A DNA stretch of 35,169 nt from Oscillospiraceae bacterium (GCA_015068155.1 SVLC01000018.1:1-35169); one strand, 5' to 3'; shown: positions 1 to 7,504, counted from the stretch's first letter. A program made the numbers and translations. Notes: generated from the sequence alone by a model not told the origin.

Positions 1-331
1 CCGGGCGGCCGTTATAGGTATCCGGCACCTTGATCACAGTGCGTTCGCAGCTTCCCGGGCCGCTCAAGGCATACGCATTACGGGTATCGGTCAATGTAAA
101 TTCCAAGGTTTCCGCATAATAGTTGGCACCGCAGCGCGCGCATACATCGGAATCATCGGTGAAGCTGTGGCCATTGGCGCAGGATCCGGCAGGTTTTGCC
201 GTGGAGGAAGGCGATATCGAAGGAGATGTGCTTGAAGCAGTTGGCAGCGACAGGGAGGGAGATTGTTCTCCGCAAGATGCAAGCAGAATCAGACAGGCGA
301 GCATAACCAGCAAAGCTTGTATCTTCTTCAT
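1..331 (-). CDS. Lipoprotein with zinc-binding-like segment and BspA-type repeat start (3' end outside window)
   Basis: This gene is absent from the ORF track because it runs off the left edge, but it is open for all 110 codons present. It starts at 331 with AAAGGAG a few bases upstream. The protein begins MKKIQALLVMLACLILLASC, a lipoprotein signal peptide whose lipobox LASC puts the lipidated Cys at residue 20. A Ser/Thr/Pro-rich linker follows (about 24-47). Next comes a short Cys/His cluster (CANGH, then CARCG) that could bind zinc. The visible end (TVIKVPDTYNGRP) resembles the opening of BspA-type leucine-rich repeats (LRR_5), which typically read IVIPxTYNGxPV. I infer a cell-surface lipoprotein with an LRR_5 ectodomain. 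The ligand is unknown, and the full length and C-terminus cannot be seen. Confidence 0.8.
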   Translation of the reverse strand, partial: MKKIQALLVMLACLILLASCGEQSPSLSLPTASSTSPSISPSSTAKPAGSCANGHSFTDDSDVCARCGANYYAETLEFTLTDTRNAYALSGPGSCERTVIKVPDTYNGRP

Positions 332-344
332 AATAATTCTCCTT

Positions 345-458
345 TCACAGCAAAATATATTCAACTTCTATCATTTTCGCTCCGCGGTTGGCGGAGCATT
401 CCCTGCGGAAGAGCATAGCGGCTCCTCTGCCCCACCGCATATAGCGAATCATCCACAT
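345..458 (-). CDS. Small 37-codon ORF upstream of the lipoprotein gene
   Basis: The track lists a longer version of this frame. The best start is ATG at 458, with a strong AAAGGAGG six bases upstream. The product would be 37 aa (MWMIRYMRWGRGAAMLF...), basic in its first half and without a clear hydrophobic helix. Its TGA lies 13 bases before the lipoprotein ATG, and the lipoprotein ribosome binding site directly follows that stop, so the two could be translationally coupled. A consensus promoter lies about 45 bases upstream of this start. It could be a true small protein or a leader ORF that gates lipoprotein translation. I recognise no family, so coding status rests only on its signals. Confidence 0.5.
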   Translation of the reverse strand: MWMIRYMRWGRGAAMLFRRECSANRGAKMIEVEYILL

Positions 459-500
459 AACGAGCCCTCCTTTTGTGTTTTTATGAACTTCGTTTGTTTT

Positions 501-529
501 ATTGTAACACACACTCTTGCGAATTACAA
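501..529 (-). promoter_or_regulatory. Sigma-A promoter for the small ORF and lipoprotein
   Basis: On the minus strand, TTGTAA (524-529) and TACAAT (501-506) are separated by 17 bases. Transcription would start near 494 and give a leader of about 36 bases before the ATG at 458. This supports the small ORF being the first cistron. Confidence 0.7.
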
Positions 530-636
530 GTAAAATTATCCTAAAAAACAGCAACGGCGCACTTCGCTTGCTCAGGATGACATGGTTTTCGGTGGCGTTC
601 CGGAATAACCGGCCAGGAGATTATCGCCGCCGGGTC

Positions 637-664
637 GGCAAGGCCATAGCCTTGCCCTACAGAA
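637..664. repeat. Short hairpin with CCCTACAGAA tail in the 459-746 intergenic stretch
   Basis: GGCAAGGC (637-644) and GCCTTGCC (649-656) form an 8-bp stem with a CATA loop, followed at once by CTACAGAA. A second hairpin with the same tail occurs at 23525-23555, which suggests a dispersed intergenic repeat. The upstream bases 560-590 (CTTCGCTTGCTCAGGATGAC) also look like non-coding repeat debris. Apart from the promoter and the kinase terminator I see no gene in 459-746. Confidence 0.45.
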
Positions 665-692
665 GACGATGACATATTGGGGCAAAATGATT

Positions 693-725
693 TTGCAGGG
701 GAAGGTCTCAGACCCTCCCCTGCAA
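693..725 (-). terminator. Hairpin terminator after the nucleoside kinase gene
   Basis: A 16-bp near-perfect stem (TTGCAGGGGA...TCCCCTGCAA, extended inward by AGGTCT/AGACCC) begins 21 bases after the minus-strand stop codon. The run after the stem is AAAATCATTTTG rather than a clean U-tract, so termination may be partial. Confidence 0.6.
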
Positions 726-746
726 TTCTTTATGCGCATTTTGATC

Positions 747-2441
747 TTAGCGGTAGAAGGTATTGCCGCCGATGAACTCCCGCACCAAGGATGTGGGCGG
801 AATTTCGTCGTCTACATCCGCTTCTTCGATGTAATTCAGCACCTTTACAATGCCCCGGACCTCGTCGTAATACTCATCATCCGGCTCCACTGCGGTCAGC
901 AGCGGGAAAATATGCTTTTTCAGCACCGGCAGCTCATACAGCGTGGAGGAATTAAAGATCACATCCGCATTTTCCTGGAACGGGAAGATCCACCGTTTCT
1001 CTCCCCTCTGCACCGATTCCCACATGGAAAGAGTGCGCTGCACCGAAGAGCCCCGGCCTTCAAAGTCCCGGACGATCCGACGCAACAGCCGCAAATAACT
1101 GCTGGGAATACGGTTGTGATGGTCCAGGTCCAGCGGCAGCAGAGGGCTGACATAAAGCCGGAACACCAGCTTGTCATCCAGGTCTTTCGGCAGCAGCATC
1201 GGATTCAGGCCATGGATACCCTCCACAATGATCACCGTCTGTTCTGTCAGCCGCAGCTTATGCCCTTTCCACTCCCGGCTGCCGGTTTTGAAGTTGAAGC
1301 TGGGAAGCTCCACTTCCTCGCCTCGCAGCAAGGCTTGCAAATGCTGGCTGAACAGGTCGGTATCAATGGTATTGATATGCTCCAGGTCAACCTTGCCATC
1401 GGGACCGGGGGCGATCTTATCCCGGTCGATATAGTAATCATCCAGACTCATAAGGATAGGCTTTTTGCCATGGACCCGCAGTTGGGTCGCCAGGCGGTTG
1501 GCAGAGGTGGTCTTGCCGGAAGAGCTGGGACCTGCCAGCATCACCGCTTTGGCACCACGCTGGCACACCATATCGGCGATCTGGGAATAGCGCTTCTCGT
1601 GGAGCGCCTCATTGACCCGGATCAGTTCCCGGATCTTGCCGGACTTCACCAGTTCATTCAGATCGGCTACGTCCTCGCACTCCATCAGCTCGCCCCAGCG
1701 CTGGCCCTCAGTGTAGACATGCAAAAACTGAGGAGAGTCCTTATAAAGGCCAACCCGGTCGGGATCATGGTCATCCGGCAACACAAATACGAAGCCACCG
1801 GGAGCATCCAACACCTGCCACACCGACAGATAGCCGGTGGAGGGCAGCATTTCACCGTAATAGTAATCACGGAAATTCTCATAGCAGTACCAGTCGAAAT
1901 GCTCCGCCTTGCGCCAGCGCAGCACCCGGGCCTTATCGGACTTCTGATTGGCGTCGAAATAGGCAATGGCTTCCCGGGTGGTGGTGCGGGTGCGGATCAA
2001 GGGAATATCAGCAGCAATGATATCAGCGATTTCCTGCCGGAGCCGCTGGATGCTGTAATCTTCCGGTTTTTCCAATTCAAAAAAGATACCGTAATTGACG
2101 GTGCAGTGCATTCTGGCTCTGGCCTCCGGCCACAGCCGGTTCAACGCCAGAAAAATAACGAACTGGGCCGTGCGGGTATAGGCCGCTTTGCCTGCAGTAT
2201 CCTGGTAACGGATCAGTTTCACCTCGCCGCCGGATGCCGCCACCGCGGAACGGGTCTTGGTGTTGGCCACATCCTTTTCCCGCAGGGGGATATAATTGAG
2301 CGTAAAGACCTCGCCGGCGATCCGGGCCGCCAAAGGATTGGTAGAAAGCCGGTCCGTGGCAAGGCCCAACTGACGAACCATATCCAGCAGAGATTGGCCG
2401 GATTGGGGCGTTACACTGTGCTTATCGATGATCAAATTCAT
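747..2441 (-). CDS. Nucleoside kinase, TGS/uridine-kinase-like family
   Basis: This is a 564-aa cytoplasmic protein of the family annotated as nucleoside kinase. Residues 1-60 resemble a TGS domain, and about 60-230 resemble the second additional domain of threonyl-tRNA synthetase. The C-terminal half is a phosphoribulokinase/uridine-kinase fold with P-loop GPSSSGKTT (304-312) and the uridine-kinase-like SLDDYYIDR (332-340). The family should transfer phosphate from an NTP to a nucleoside or related substrate, but the true substrate is not established. I start at the ATG at 2441, preceded by AGGAGGTAAACCT. The track's extra 25 N-terminal residues are rejected because they are encoded inside the leader terminator. 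The gene has its own promoter, a guanine-class purine riboswitch and an attenuator, so purine control is expected and a purine nucleoside substrate is a reasonable inference. Confidence 0.85.
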   Translation of the reverse strand: MNLIIDKHSVTPQSGQSLLDMVRQLGLATDRLSTNPLAARIAGEVFTLNYIPLREKDVANTKTRSAVAASGGEVKLIRYQDTAGKAAYTRTAQFVIFLALNRLWPEARARMHCTVNYGIFFELEKPEDYSIQRLRQEIADIIAADIPLIRTRTTTREAIAYFDANQKSDKARVLRWRKAEHFDWYCYENFRDYYYGEMLPSTGYLSVWQVLDAPGGFVFVLPDDHDPDRVGLYKDSPQFLHVYTEGQRWGELMECEDVADLNELVKSGKIRELIRVNEALHEKRYSQIADMVCQRGAKAVMLAGPSSSGKTTSANRLATQLRVHGKKPILMSLDDYYIDRDKIAPGPDGKVDLEHINTIDTDLFSQHLQALLRGEEVELPSFNFKTGSREWKGHKLRLTEQTVIIVEGIHGLNPMLLPKDLDDKLVFRLYVSPLLPLDLDHHNRIPSSYLRLLRRIVRDFEGRGSSVQRTLSMWESVQRGEKRWIFPFQENADVIFNSSTLYELPVLKKHIFPLLTAVEPDDEYYDEVRGIVKVLNYIEEADVDDEIPPTSLVREFIGGNTFYR

Positions 2442-2474
2442 AGGTTTACCTCCTGTCATACTGGTTTGGGCAAG

Positions 2475-2514
2475 AAAAAAAGGTTGACTGCCCAGCAAAA
2501 ACCGGTAGTCAACC
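2475..2514 (-). terminator. Riboswitch-controlled leader terminator of the nucleoside kinase
   Basis: The RNA reads GGUUGACU...AGUCAACC (2507-2514 with 2482-2489), an 8-bp perfect stem followed directly by seven U (2475-2481). Its 5' arm is the same RNA that forms the 3' strand of P3, the P3-P1 junction and the 3' strand of P1 in the adjacent purine aptamer. Aptamer and terminator therefore cannot coexist. It lies 33 bases before the kinase ATG. Confidence 0.85.
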
Positions 2515-2565
2515 ATTTACGGTGGTTCGTAGAAACGCCTGCCCATATTGCAGGTATATACCCTC
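2503..2565 (-). promoter_or_regulatory. Purine (guanine-class) riboswitch aptamer
   Basis: Read on the minus strand, the segment matches the purine riboswitch layout. There is a short P1 (GGUA/UACC), a UAUA junction, and P2 CCUGC/GCAGG with loop AAUAUGG. The joining strand is CGUUUCUAC, matching the core GUUUCUAC. P3 is AACCA/UGGUU with loop CCGUAAA, followed by GACUAC. The specificity base in GACUA is C, which in this family pairs with guanine (adenine riboswitches have U). The J2/3 core is canonical, which argues against the known 2'-deoxyguanosine variants. P1 is only about 4 bp and P3 has one unpaired G. Promoter, aptamer, terminator and kinase gene follow in order. Confidence 0.85.
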
Positions 2566-2603
2566 ATATCCGAAGCAGGTCGGCTCGGACTTTGTCGAAA
2601 AGT

Positions 2604-2632
2604 ATTATACCACATTGGATTCAAAAATGCAA
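2604..2632 (-). promoter_or_regulatory. Promoter of the riboswitch-kinase transcript
   Basis: TTGCAT (2627-2632) and a perfect TATAAT (2604-2609) are separated by 17 bases on the minus strand. The -35 box lies just past the spoIID stop codon (2636-2638), so the kinase has its own transcript. Initiation near 2597 leaves about 30 bases before the aptamer. Confidence 0.8.
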
Positions 2633-2635
2633 GAA

Positions 2636-3613
2636 TTATTTCATTCGATAGCTTTGTACCCCGGTTCCGGGATAATAATGCAGCAAAATCTGGCGGTAAT
2701 CACTGCCGCTGCGGGCCATGGCATCGGCGCCGTACTGACTCATGCCTACCCGATGGCCCTGGCCCCGGGTATATACTGTGATGCCGGTTTCCGATGCCGC
2801 CAGGGTAAAGGCCGTTGAGCGAAGGGACAGTTTTTTTCGCAGATCCGTACCGGTGAAGGTTACGCCGCAGATATCCGCCGTTTTTACTCCGCCGCCCTGG
2901 GTGTATGTAATCACACCGAACCAACTGCCGGGCACACCGGACAAGGTGATCCCCAGCGCTTCTTCAAATGCCTGCACTGTGAATTCCTTCTGATCGGTAT
3001 AATAGGCAGCATGCTCCTCCCCCGGGCTTTCCACCGATTGCAAATAGGGATAGTCCTGTCCCCACACCGCCAGGGCATCCTCAGTGCTGCCGCCAGAACA
3101 GGAGAAATAAGCCGCCACGATCAGTTCTCCTTCATAGCATACAACCTGGTCTGCAGTTTCGGAAAGGGCGGATCGAAATTTGTCGATCTGCGCCGAGGTC
3201 CCCCCTTGCTGAATATACCGCAGCGGCGACAAATACCCCTGGCAGCAGGAAGAATCGGTGCAGACCGCGTTGGGCGTATGATTTCCCGTTTGCAGACAGC
3301 TTCGCAGTGTGAAGGTCCTGGCAGCCACCGCCTGGGCTTTAATGGCTTCCGTAGCAAAATCCGCCGGCACCTCCGCCAGCAGAACCCCCAGTAAATACTC
3401 TTCCAACTCCATCTGCACCGTTTGATCACCGGTGATCACAGGAACTGTAATCGTTTGGGTAGAAACCGTGGTGGTTTGGGTTGGTAAGGCATTGTTTTCC
3501 GGCTGCTGTGGCTTTTCCCCGTTTCCTTTCCATATGACAGCGGTTACCAGCAGCGCCGGCAGGCCGATGCCCATGGCAATCGCTTGAATCCATTCTTTTT
3601 TCCATTGCATCAT
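2636..3613 (-). CDS. spoIID: SpoIID-type peptidoglycan lytic transglycosylase
   Basis: This is a 325-aa protein of the SpoIID/LytB family. In sporulation, SpoIID cleaves glycan strands during engulfment as part of the SpoIID-SpoIIM-SpoIIP machine in the mother-cell membrane. Here residues about 8-28 form a single N-terminal membrane anchor, followed by a Thr/Gln-rich linker. The hallmark EEYLLGVLLAEVPADF segment (71-86) contains the Glu (E81) that aligns with the catalytic Glu of the family, and it is followed by AIKAQAVAARTFTLR. The C-terminus has the typical GQGHRVGMSQYGADAMA and HYYPGTG. I use the ATG pair at 3613/3610 after GGGGTGAT. The track's 53-residue extension runs into the divergent promoter region. 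I could not identify a sigma-E promoter with confidence. A LytB-like role outside sporulation cannot be excluded. Confidence 0.88.
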   Translation of the reverse strand: MMQWKKEWIQAIAMGIGLPALLVTAVIWKGNGEKPQQPENNALPTQTTTVSTQTITVPVITGDQTVQMELEEYLLGVLLAEVPADFATEAIKAQAVAARTFTLRSCLQTGNHTPNAVCTDSSCCQGYLSPLRYIQQGGTSAQIDKFRSALSETADQVVCYEGELIVAAYFSCSGGSTEDALAVWGQDYPYLQSVESPGEEHAAYYTDQKEFTVQAFEEALGITLSGVPGSWFGVITYTQGGGVKTADICGVTFTGTDLRKKLSLRSTAFTLAASETGITVYTRGQGHRVGMSQYGADAMARSGSDYRQILLHYYPGTGVQSYRMK

Positions 3614-3700
3614 TTGTATCACCCCGGGATATTCTATCGCCTTGCGGGTAAAAATGCCGTCGAGGGATGGCATACAGGCATGAGAATTTACGCAGCATTC

Positions 3701-3729
3701 TTGACATCGGACGCTATTGTCAGTATAAT
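3701..3729 (+). promoter_or_regulatory. Consensus sigma-A promoter for the LRR protein
   Basis: TTGACA (3701-3706) and TATAAT (3724-3729) both match consensus, with the ideal 17-base spacer. Transcription would begin near 3736, about 28 bases before the chosen ATG at 3764. This excludes the upstream in-frame starts in the track. It is among the strongest promoters in the window. Confidence 0.9.
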
Positions 3730-3763
3730 GAAGATGCGAAAATTGTCGAATTGGAGCGAATAC

Positions 3764-5488
3764 ATGAGACATTTCTTAAAGAAAATGATACCGTTTCTGC
3801 TGGCGCTGGCCATACTGCTCAGCGTCGGGTGGTATTTTTTGGTTTATGACACCACTTTGACCCGGGATCTGCTGCTGCATCAGGCTCGACGGTTTGAAGA
3901 AAACGGAGACACCGGTGCCGCCGTTTGGCTTTACAATCTCGCCTATTTACAATCGGGACACGATGAGACTGTGGCCATTGAATTGGCAGAGCAGTTTAAG
4001 CAGATCGGAAACTATTCCAAAGCCGAATCCACATTGACAAAAGCCATTCAAGATGGCGGCAGTATAGAGGTATACATCGCCCTGTGCAGTACCTATGTGG
4101 AGCAAAACAAGCTGCGCGATGCGGTAAATATGCTGGACAAAGTGACAAATCCCCAGATCAAGTCCCAGTTGGATGCGCTGCGGCCCACCGCGCCTGTGGC
4201 ATCGGTCAACACCGGCACTTACGATCAGTATCTGCAGCTCAGTTTCACAGCCGATGGCGCAACGGTGTATGCAGCCACAGATCTGGATTATCCCGACACC
4301 CGGGATCTTTACACCGCTCCGCTTTCTCTGCCCAAGGGACAAACCACGGTGTACGCTTTATCCATCGCTGAAAACGGTTTGGTAAGTCCGCTGGCGATCT
4401 ACGGCTACATCATTCAAAATGTGGTGGAGGAAGTCACCTTTGCCGACAGCTATGTAGAAAACGCTTTACGGCAGCTTCTGCAGATTCCGGCAGAAGAAAC
4501 CGTATACAGCAATATGCTGTGGAATCTGGAGGAATTCACCTTCCCCGCGGAAGCACTCTCCTGCCAGGATCTTCAATGGCTCACCGGCCTGAAGAAACTG
4601 ACCATCCGCAGCTGCAGTCTAACAGACCTGTCTGCCCTGGGCGCTTTGACCCAACTGCAAACTTTGGAGGTAACGGATACTGCCATCGCTGACAGCGACC
4701 TTCGGTTCCTGGGGGAAATGACCTCACTGAACCACCTGACCCTGTCCGGCTGTTCCATCAGCACCATTGCCCAAATGTCCAAGCTGACCAAGCTGGAATA
4801 TTTGGACCTGAGCAACAACATCATCCGTAACCTTTCCGCCCTCAGCGGCATGGTGCAGCTGCAAGAGCTGTATCTGTCCGGCAACGCGCTGATCAGCTTA
4901 AAGGATATTGCCGGATTGCAGAACCTGCAGGTACTGGATGTTTCCTACAATTCCCTGGCCTCCACCGCCCCGGTGGCATCCTTGACCGCGCTGCGAAAGC
5001 TGGATGTATCCAGCAACAATCTGATGCAGCAGGATCTGGAAGGTCTGCAGGCACTGACGGAACTGGAGCATTTTGCCGCCGCCTACAATAACCTGATCGA
5101 TTTGGATGTGCTGCAAAACTGCAAAAAACTGAAGACCCTGAATGTATCCCACAACACGCTGCTGAACATTCAGGCAGCCGCGCTTTTGCCCATGCTGGAG
5201 GAATTGGACTTCTCCCACAACGAGGTCAGCAGACTTCCTTCTTTTACCGCCAACAGTCCTCTGAAGGTGATTCGCGGCGAATATAATATGCTCACATCGC
5301 TGGATAATCTTTCCGGACTAAGCAATCTTACCTATGTGTATATGGATTACAACGAAAAGCTTTCCAACATCAATTCCCTGCAGCATTGCAAGGCTTTGGT
5401 GGAGGTATTTGTATACGGTACCAAAGTGACCAATGTTTCCAAGCTGGCGGATGCCGGTATCCTGGTGCATTATACACCCAAGGTTTAA
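3764..5488 (+). CDS. Membrane-anchored TPR / leucine-rich-repeat protein
   Basis: This is a 574-aa protein with a basic N-terminus and one hydrophobic segment (about 8-27), with no lipobox and no obvious cleavage site, so it is probably an outward-facing anchored protein. Residues 30-130 look like helical TPR-type repeats (ARRFEENGDTGAAVWLYNLA, then NYSKAESTLTKAI). Residues 150-215 resemble the chitobiase C-terminal/Fn3-associated module (TVYAATDLDYPDT...YTAPLSLPKGQTTVYA). From about 265 to the end there are many internalin-like leucine-rich repeats of about 22 residues (LTKLEYLDLSNNIIRNLSAL and so on). I infer a surface or envelope protein-interaction scaffold. The start at 3764 follows TTGGAG and fits the promoter. 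The gene is monocistronic, between its own promoter and terminator, and divergent from spoIID. The partner is unknown. Confidence 0.82.
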   Translation: MRHFLKKMIPFLLALAILLSVGWYFLVYDTTLTRDLLLHQARRFEENGDTGAAVWLYNLAYLQSGHDETVAIELAEQFKQIGNYSKAESTLTKAIQDGGSIEVYIALCSTYVEQNKLRDAVNMLDKVTNPQIKSQLDALRPTAPVASVNTGTYDQYLQLSFTADGATVYAATDLDYPDTRDLYTAPLSLPKGQTTVYALSIAENGLVSPLAIYGYIIQNVVEEVTFADSYVENALRQLLQIPAEETVYSNMLWNLEEFTFPAEALSCQDLQWLTGLKKLTIRSCSLTDLSALGALTQLQTLEVTDTAIADSDLRFLGEMTSLNHLTLSGCSISTIAQMSKLTKLEYLDLSNNIIRNLSALSGMVQLQELYLSGNALISLKDIAGLQNLQVLDVSYNSLASTAPVASLTALRKLDVSSNNLMQQDLEGLQALTELEHFAAAYNNLIDLDVLQNCKKLKTLNVSHNTLLNIQAAALLPMLEELDFSHNEVSRLPSFTANSPLKVIRGEYNMLTSLDNLSGLSNLTYVYMDYNEKLSNINSLQHCKALVEVFVYGTKVTNVSKLADAGILVHYTPKV

Positions 5489-5496
5489 TATCCCCG

Positions 5497-5526
5497 GCGG
5501 GAGGCGCTTGCAGCCTCCCGCTTTTT
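5497..5526 (+). terminator. Intrinsic terminator after the LRR gene
   Basis: A 9-bp stem GCGGGAGGC/GCCTCCCGC with a 7-base loop is followed by TTTTT, eight bases after the stop codon. Confidence 0.9.
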
Positions 5527-5620
5527 GTGACGATATGATGAAATTTTCCACTTTACCGCCCCGCCAAAAGGGTATAAGGAAAAAAACAGCCCGTATCTGA
5601 ACTTTTGACACGATATGCAA

Positions 5621-5649
5621 TTGACACCCACCGAAAAGGGTGCTATACT
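5621..5649 (+). promoter_or_regulatory. Sigma-A promoter for the zinc-ribbon membrane protein
   Basis: A perfect TTGACA (5621-5626) and TATACT (5644-5649) are separated by 17 bases. The start would be near 5656, with AAAAGGAG about ten bases before the ATG at 5687. Confidence 0.88.
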
Positions 5650-5686
5650 TAAGCTAGCATATTATTAAGAAAAGGAGATTGAAATT

Positions 5687-7414
5687 ATGAAATGTTCCAA
5701 TTGCGGCGCAGATCTGGCTGAAGGCACAAGGTTCTGTGGCGCCTGCGGTACCGCTGTAGCATCTGAAGCCGTTGTAGAAGAGCCTGTCGCAGCAGAAGCT
5801 CCCGCAGAGACCGTCGACACCCCCGAAACCGAAAAACCCGCGGAAACCAAGAAAGAAAAAGGCCCCAACAAAGTGGCGCTGGCTTTGACCGCTTTCGGCG
5901 CAAAGATCAAAACCGCTGCCCAGCCTGTGGTGGATAAGTGCAAGCCCTTTGTGGAAAAGAATAAGCTGTGGATCGCCGGCGGCGCTTGCCTGGCTATTCT
6001 GCTGATCACCGTGCTGATCGTGATCGGCGCATGCAACAGCGGCAACGGTTTTATTCCCGTGGAGCACGCCATTGATGCCACCGTCAGTGAGGATGGCGAA
6101 GTACTTGTCCGCTTTGACAACAAGAAGGTCATTAAAACCGGCATTGAAGCAAAATCCATTAAGGACCGTCAGAAGAGCATGGATGGCAATGTGCTGACCT
6201 TCCGGACCAACGACAATCAGTTGGTGGTTGTAAAGGGCAAGAAGGCTACCGTGGTGGCAGAAAATGTCGTTGAATACATTCTCAGCGTGGATGGCACCGG
6301 CATCGGCTTCGTTACCGAAGAGGATGGCGAAAACGCGCTGAAGCTGATGAAGGTCGGCAAGAAGAAGGCCAAGACCGTTATGGAGCAGGAGCCCACCAGC
6401 TTTGACCTGTCCCCCGATGGCAAGAGCATGGTGTACACCAAGCTGGATAAGGAAAACGGCAAGGTGGATCTAATGTACTTCAGCGGTTCCAAGAGCAAGA
6501 AGATCACCTCCTCCGATGTGGATCTGGTCGGTCTGTCCAACAAGGGCAAGCAGATCTATGTGGTCGGCAAGAACGACGACGGCGACAAGATTCTCTACGC
6601 TTACAACACCCGGGGCAACAAGAAGAAGGTCGGCAACTGCTCCAACAGCAGTTTCATCTTCAATGATGATCACACCCAGATCTTGTTCTATGACGGCAAG
6701 CTGGATCTTTCCGATGGCATCGAACTGAAGACCTATGTATCCGTCAAAGGCAAGGAGGCCAAACGAATCTCATCCAACCCCGCATATCCCCTGATCCCCA
6801 ACAGCAGCACCAGCTACAAGAATGATTACGCATCCACCTATCCCTCCGATGATCTGTTCAACAAGGTATACGCCTGCCAAAAGGACGGTCAGATCAACCT
6901 GTGGCTGCTGAAGAAGAACGAAAACAGAAGCAAGCGTCTGGCCAGCAATGTTACCGATGCTACGCTGGACGAAAGCGGCAAGTTCGTGTACTACAGCACT
7001 AAGGGCAACAACCTGAAGATGCTGAAGATCAGCCACGGTGAGCGCGCTGCCGACAAGGCAAAGATCATTGCCGAAGATGTGAGAAACTATGTGGTCACTT
7101 CCGACCGCTCCAAGGTTTACTTCGTCTCCGATGACGCGCTGTACAGCGTCAACGGCAAAACCGGCAAGGGCAAGAAGACCATCGCCGCTGAAAACGTAGG
7201 CTATACCCTGGCCTTGAATCAAAAGGACATCTGCTACTATTATGTGGATGAAGATGTCTACGCCTGCTCCAATGGCAGACGGGGCAAGGTCGTGGTGCAG
7301 GAGGCTGAGGATCTGGAAGCCACTGCCAACGGCATCGTGTACATCGCTACCGAGGATGCCATTTACGCCACCAAGACCGCCAAAAAGCCTGCCAAGATCT
7401 ACACCGAAGGCTAA
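5687..7414 (+). CDS. Zinc-ribbon, single-pass membrane protein with beta-propeller-like exterior
   Basis: This is a 575-aa protein. It opens with a zinc ribbon (Cys 3, 6, 17, 20: CSNCG...CGACG) of the type found at the N-terminus of many Firmicute membrane proteins. An acidic Ala/Pro/Glu linker and a basic helical stretch follow. One transmembrane helix lies at about 94-114 (IAGGACLAILLITVLIVIGA), placing the remaining 460 residues outside the cell. That part is very rich in Lys/Asp/Gly and contains recurring units such as SVDGTGIGFVTEEDGE, SPDGKSMVYTKLDKE and DESGKFVYYSTKG, which resemble blades of a TolB/DUF5050-like beta-propeller. Ligand and function are unknown. The ATG at 5687 has a good ribosome binding site (AAAAGGAGATTGAAATT). 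The gene is monocistronic. Confidence 0.8.
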   Translation: MKCSNCGADLAEGTRFCGACGTAVASEAVVEEPVAAEAPAETVDTPETEKPAETKKEKGPNKVALALTAFGAKIKTAAQPVVDKCKPFVEKNKLWIAGGACLAILLITVLIVIGACNSGNGFIPVEHAIDATVSEDGEVLVRFDNKKVIKTGIEAKSIKDRQKSMDGNVLTFRTNDNQLVVVKGKKATVVAENVVEYILSVDGTGIGFVTEEDGENALKLMKVGKKKAKTVMEQEPTSFDLSPDGKSMVYTKLDKENGKVDLMYFSGSKSKKITSSDVDLVGLSNKGKQIYVVGKNDDGDKILYAYNTRGNKKKVGNCSNSSFIFNDDHTQILFYDGKLDLSDGIELKTYVSVKGKEAKRISSNPAYPLIPNSSTSYKNDYASTYPSDDLFNKVYACQKDGQINLWLLKKNENRSKRLASNVTDATLDESGKFVYYSTKGNNLKMLKISHGERAADKAKIIAEDVRNYVVTSDRSKVYFVSDDALYSVNGKTGKGKKTIAAENVGYTLALNQKDICYYYVDEDVYACSNGRRGKVVVQEAEDLEATANGIVYIATEDAIYATKTAKKPAKIYTEG

Positions 7415-7425
7415 TTACCAATAAA

Positions 7426-7464
7426 AAGCGTGGACACAAGCCTTGTGTCCACGCTTAAATTTTA
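7426..7464 (+). terminator. Intrinsic terminator after the zinc-ribbon protein
   Basis: AAGCGTGGACACAA pairs with TTGTGTCCACGCTT (14 bp, 3-base loop), followed by AAATTTTA. It begins 11 bases after the stop codon. Confidence 0.85.
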
Positions 7465-7470
7465 CCCTGT

Positions 7471-7502
7471 AAAAGCGCCGCCGGAAAAACGGCGGCGCTT
7501 TT
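7471..7502. terminator. Bidirectional terminator between convergent genes; ends the recA-pgsA chain
   Basis: AAAAGCGCCGCCG and CGGCGGCGCTTTT form a 13-bp stem with loop GAAAAA. A/T runs on both sides let it act on either strand. It lies two bases beyond the pgsA stop codon and is the only terminator I see for the long minus-strand gene chain. Confidence 0.88.
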
Positions 7503-7504
7503 GA

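Noticed and set aside
2442-2516. N-terminal extension of the nucleoside kinase (MVDYRFLLG...)
   Set aside because: These codons coincide with the riboswitch terminator. A perfect ribosome binding site precedes the ATG at 2441.
669-2651. 660-aa plus-strand ORF
   Set aside because: It is the reverse-strand shadow of the nucleoside kinase gene. It has no ribosome binding site or family motifs, while the opposite strand has a P-loop kinase, riboswitch and promoter.
3614-3700. Sigma-E promoter for spoIID
   Set aside because: Sequences such as GATAGAATAT are only loosely similar to the sigma-E -10 element and no matching -35 was found at the right spacing.
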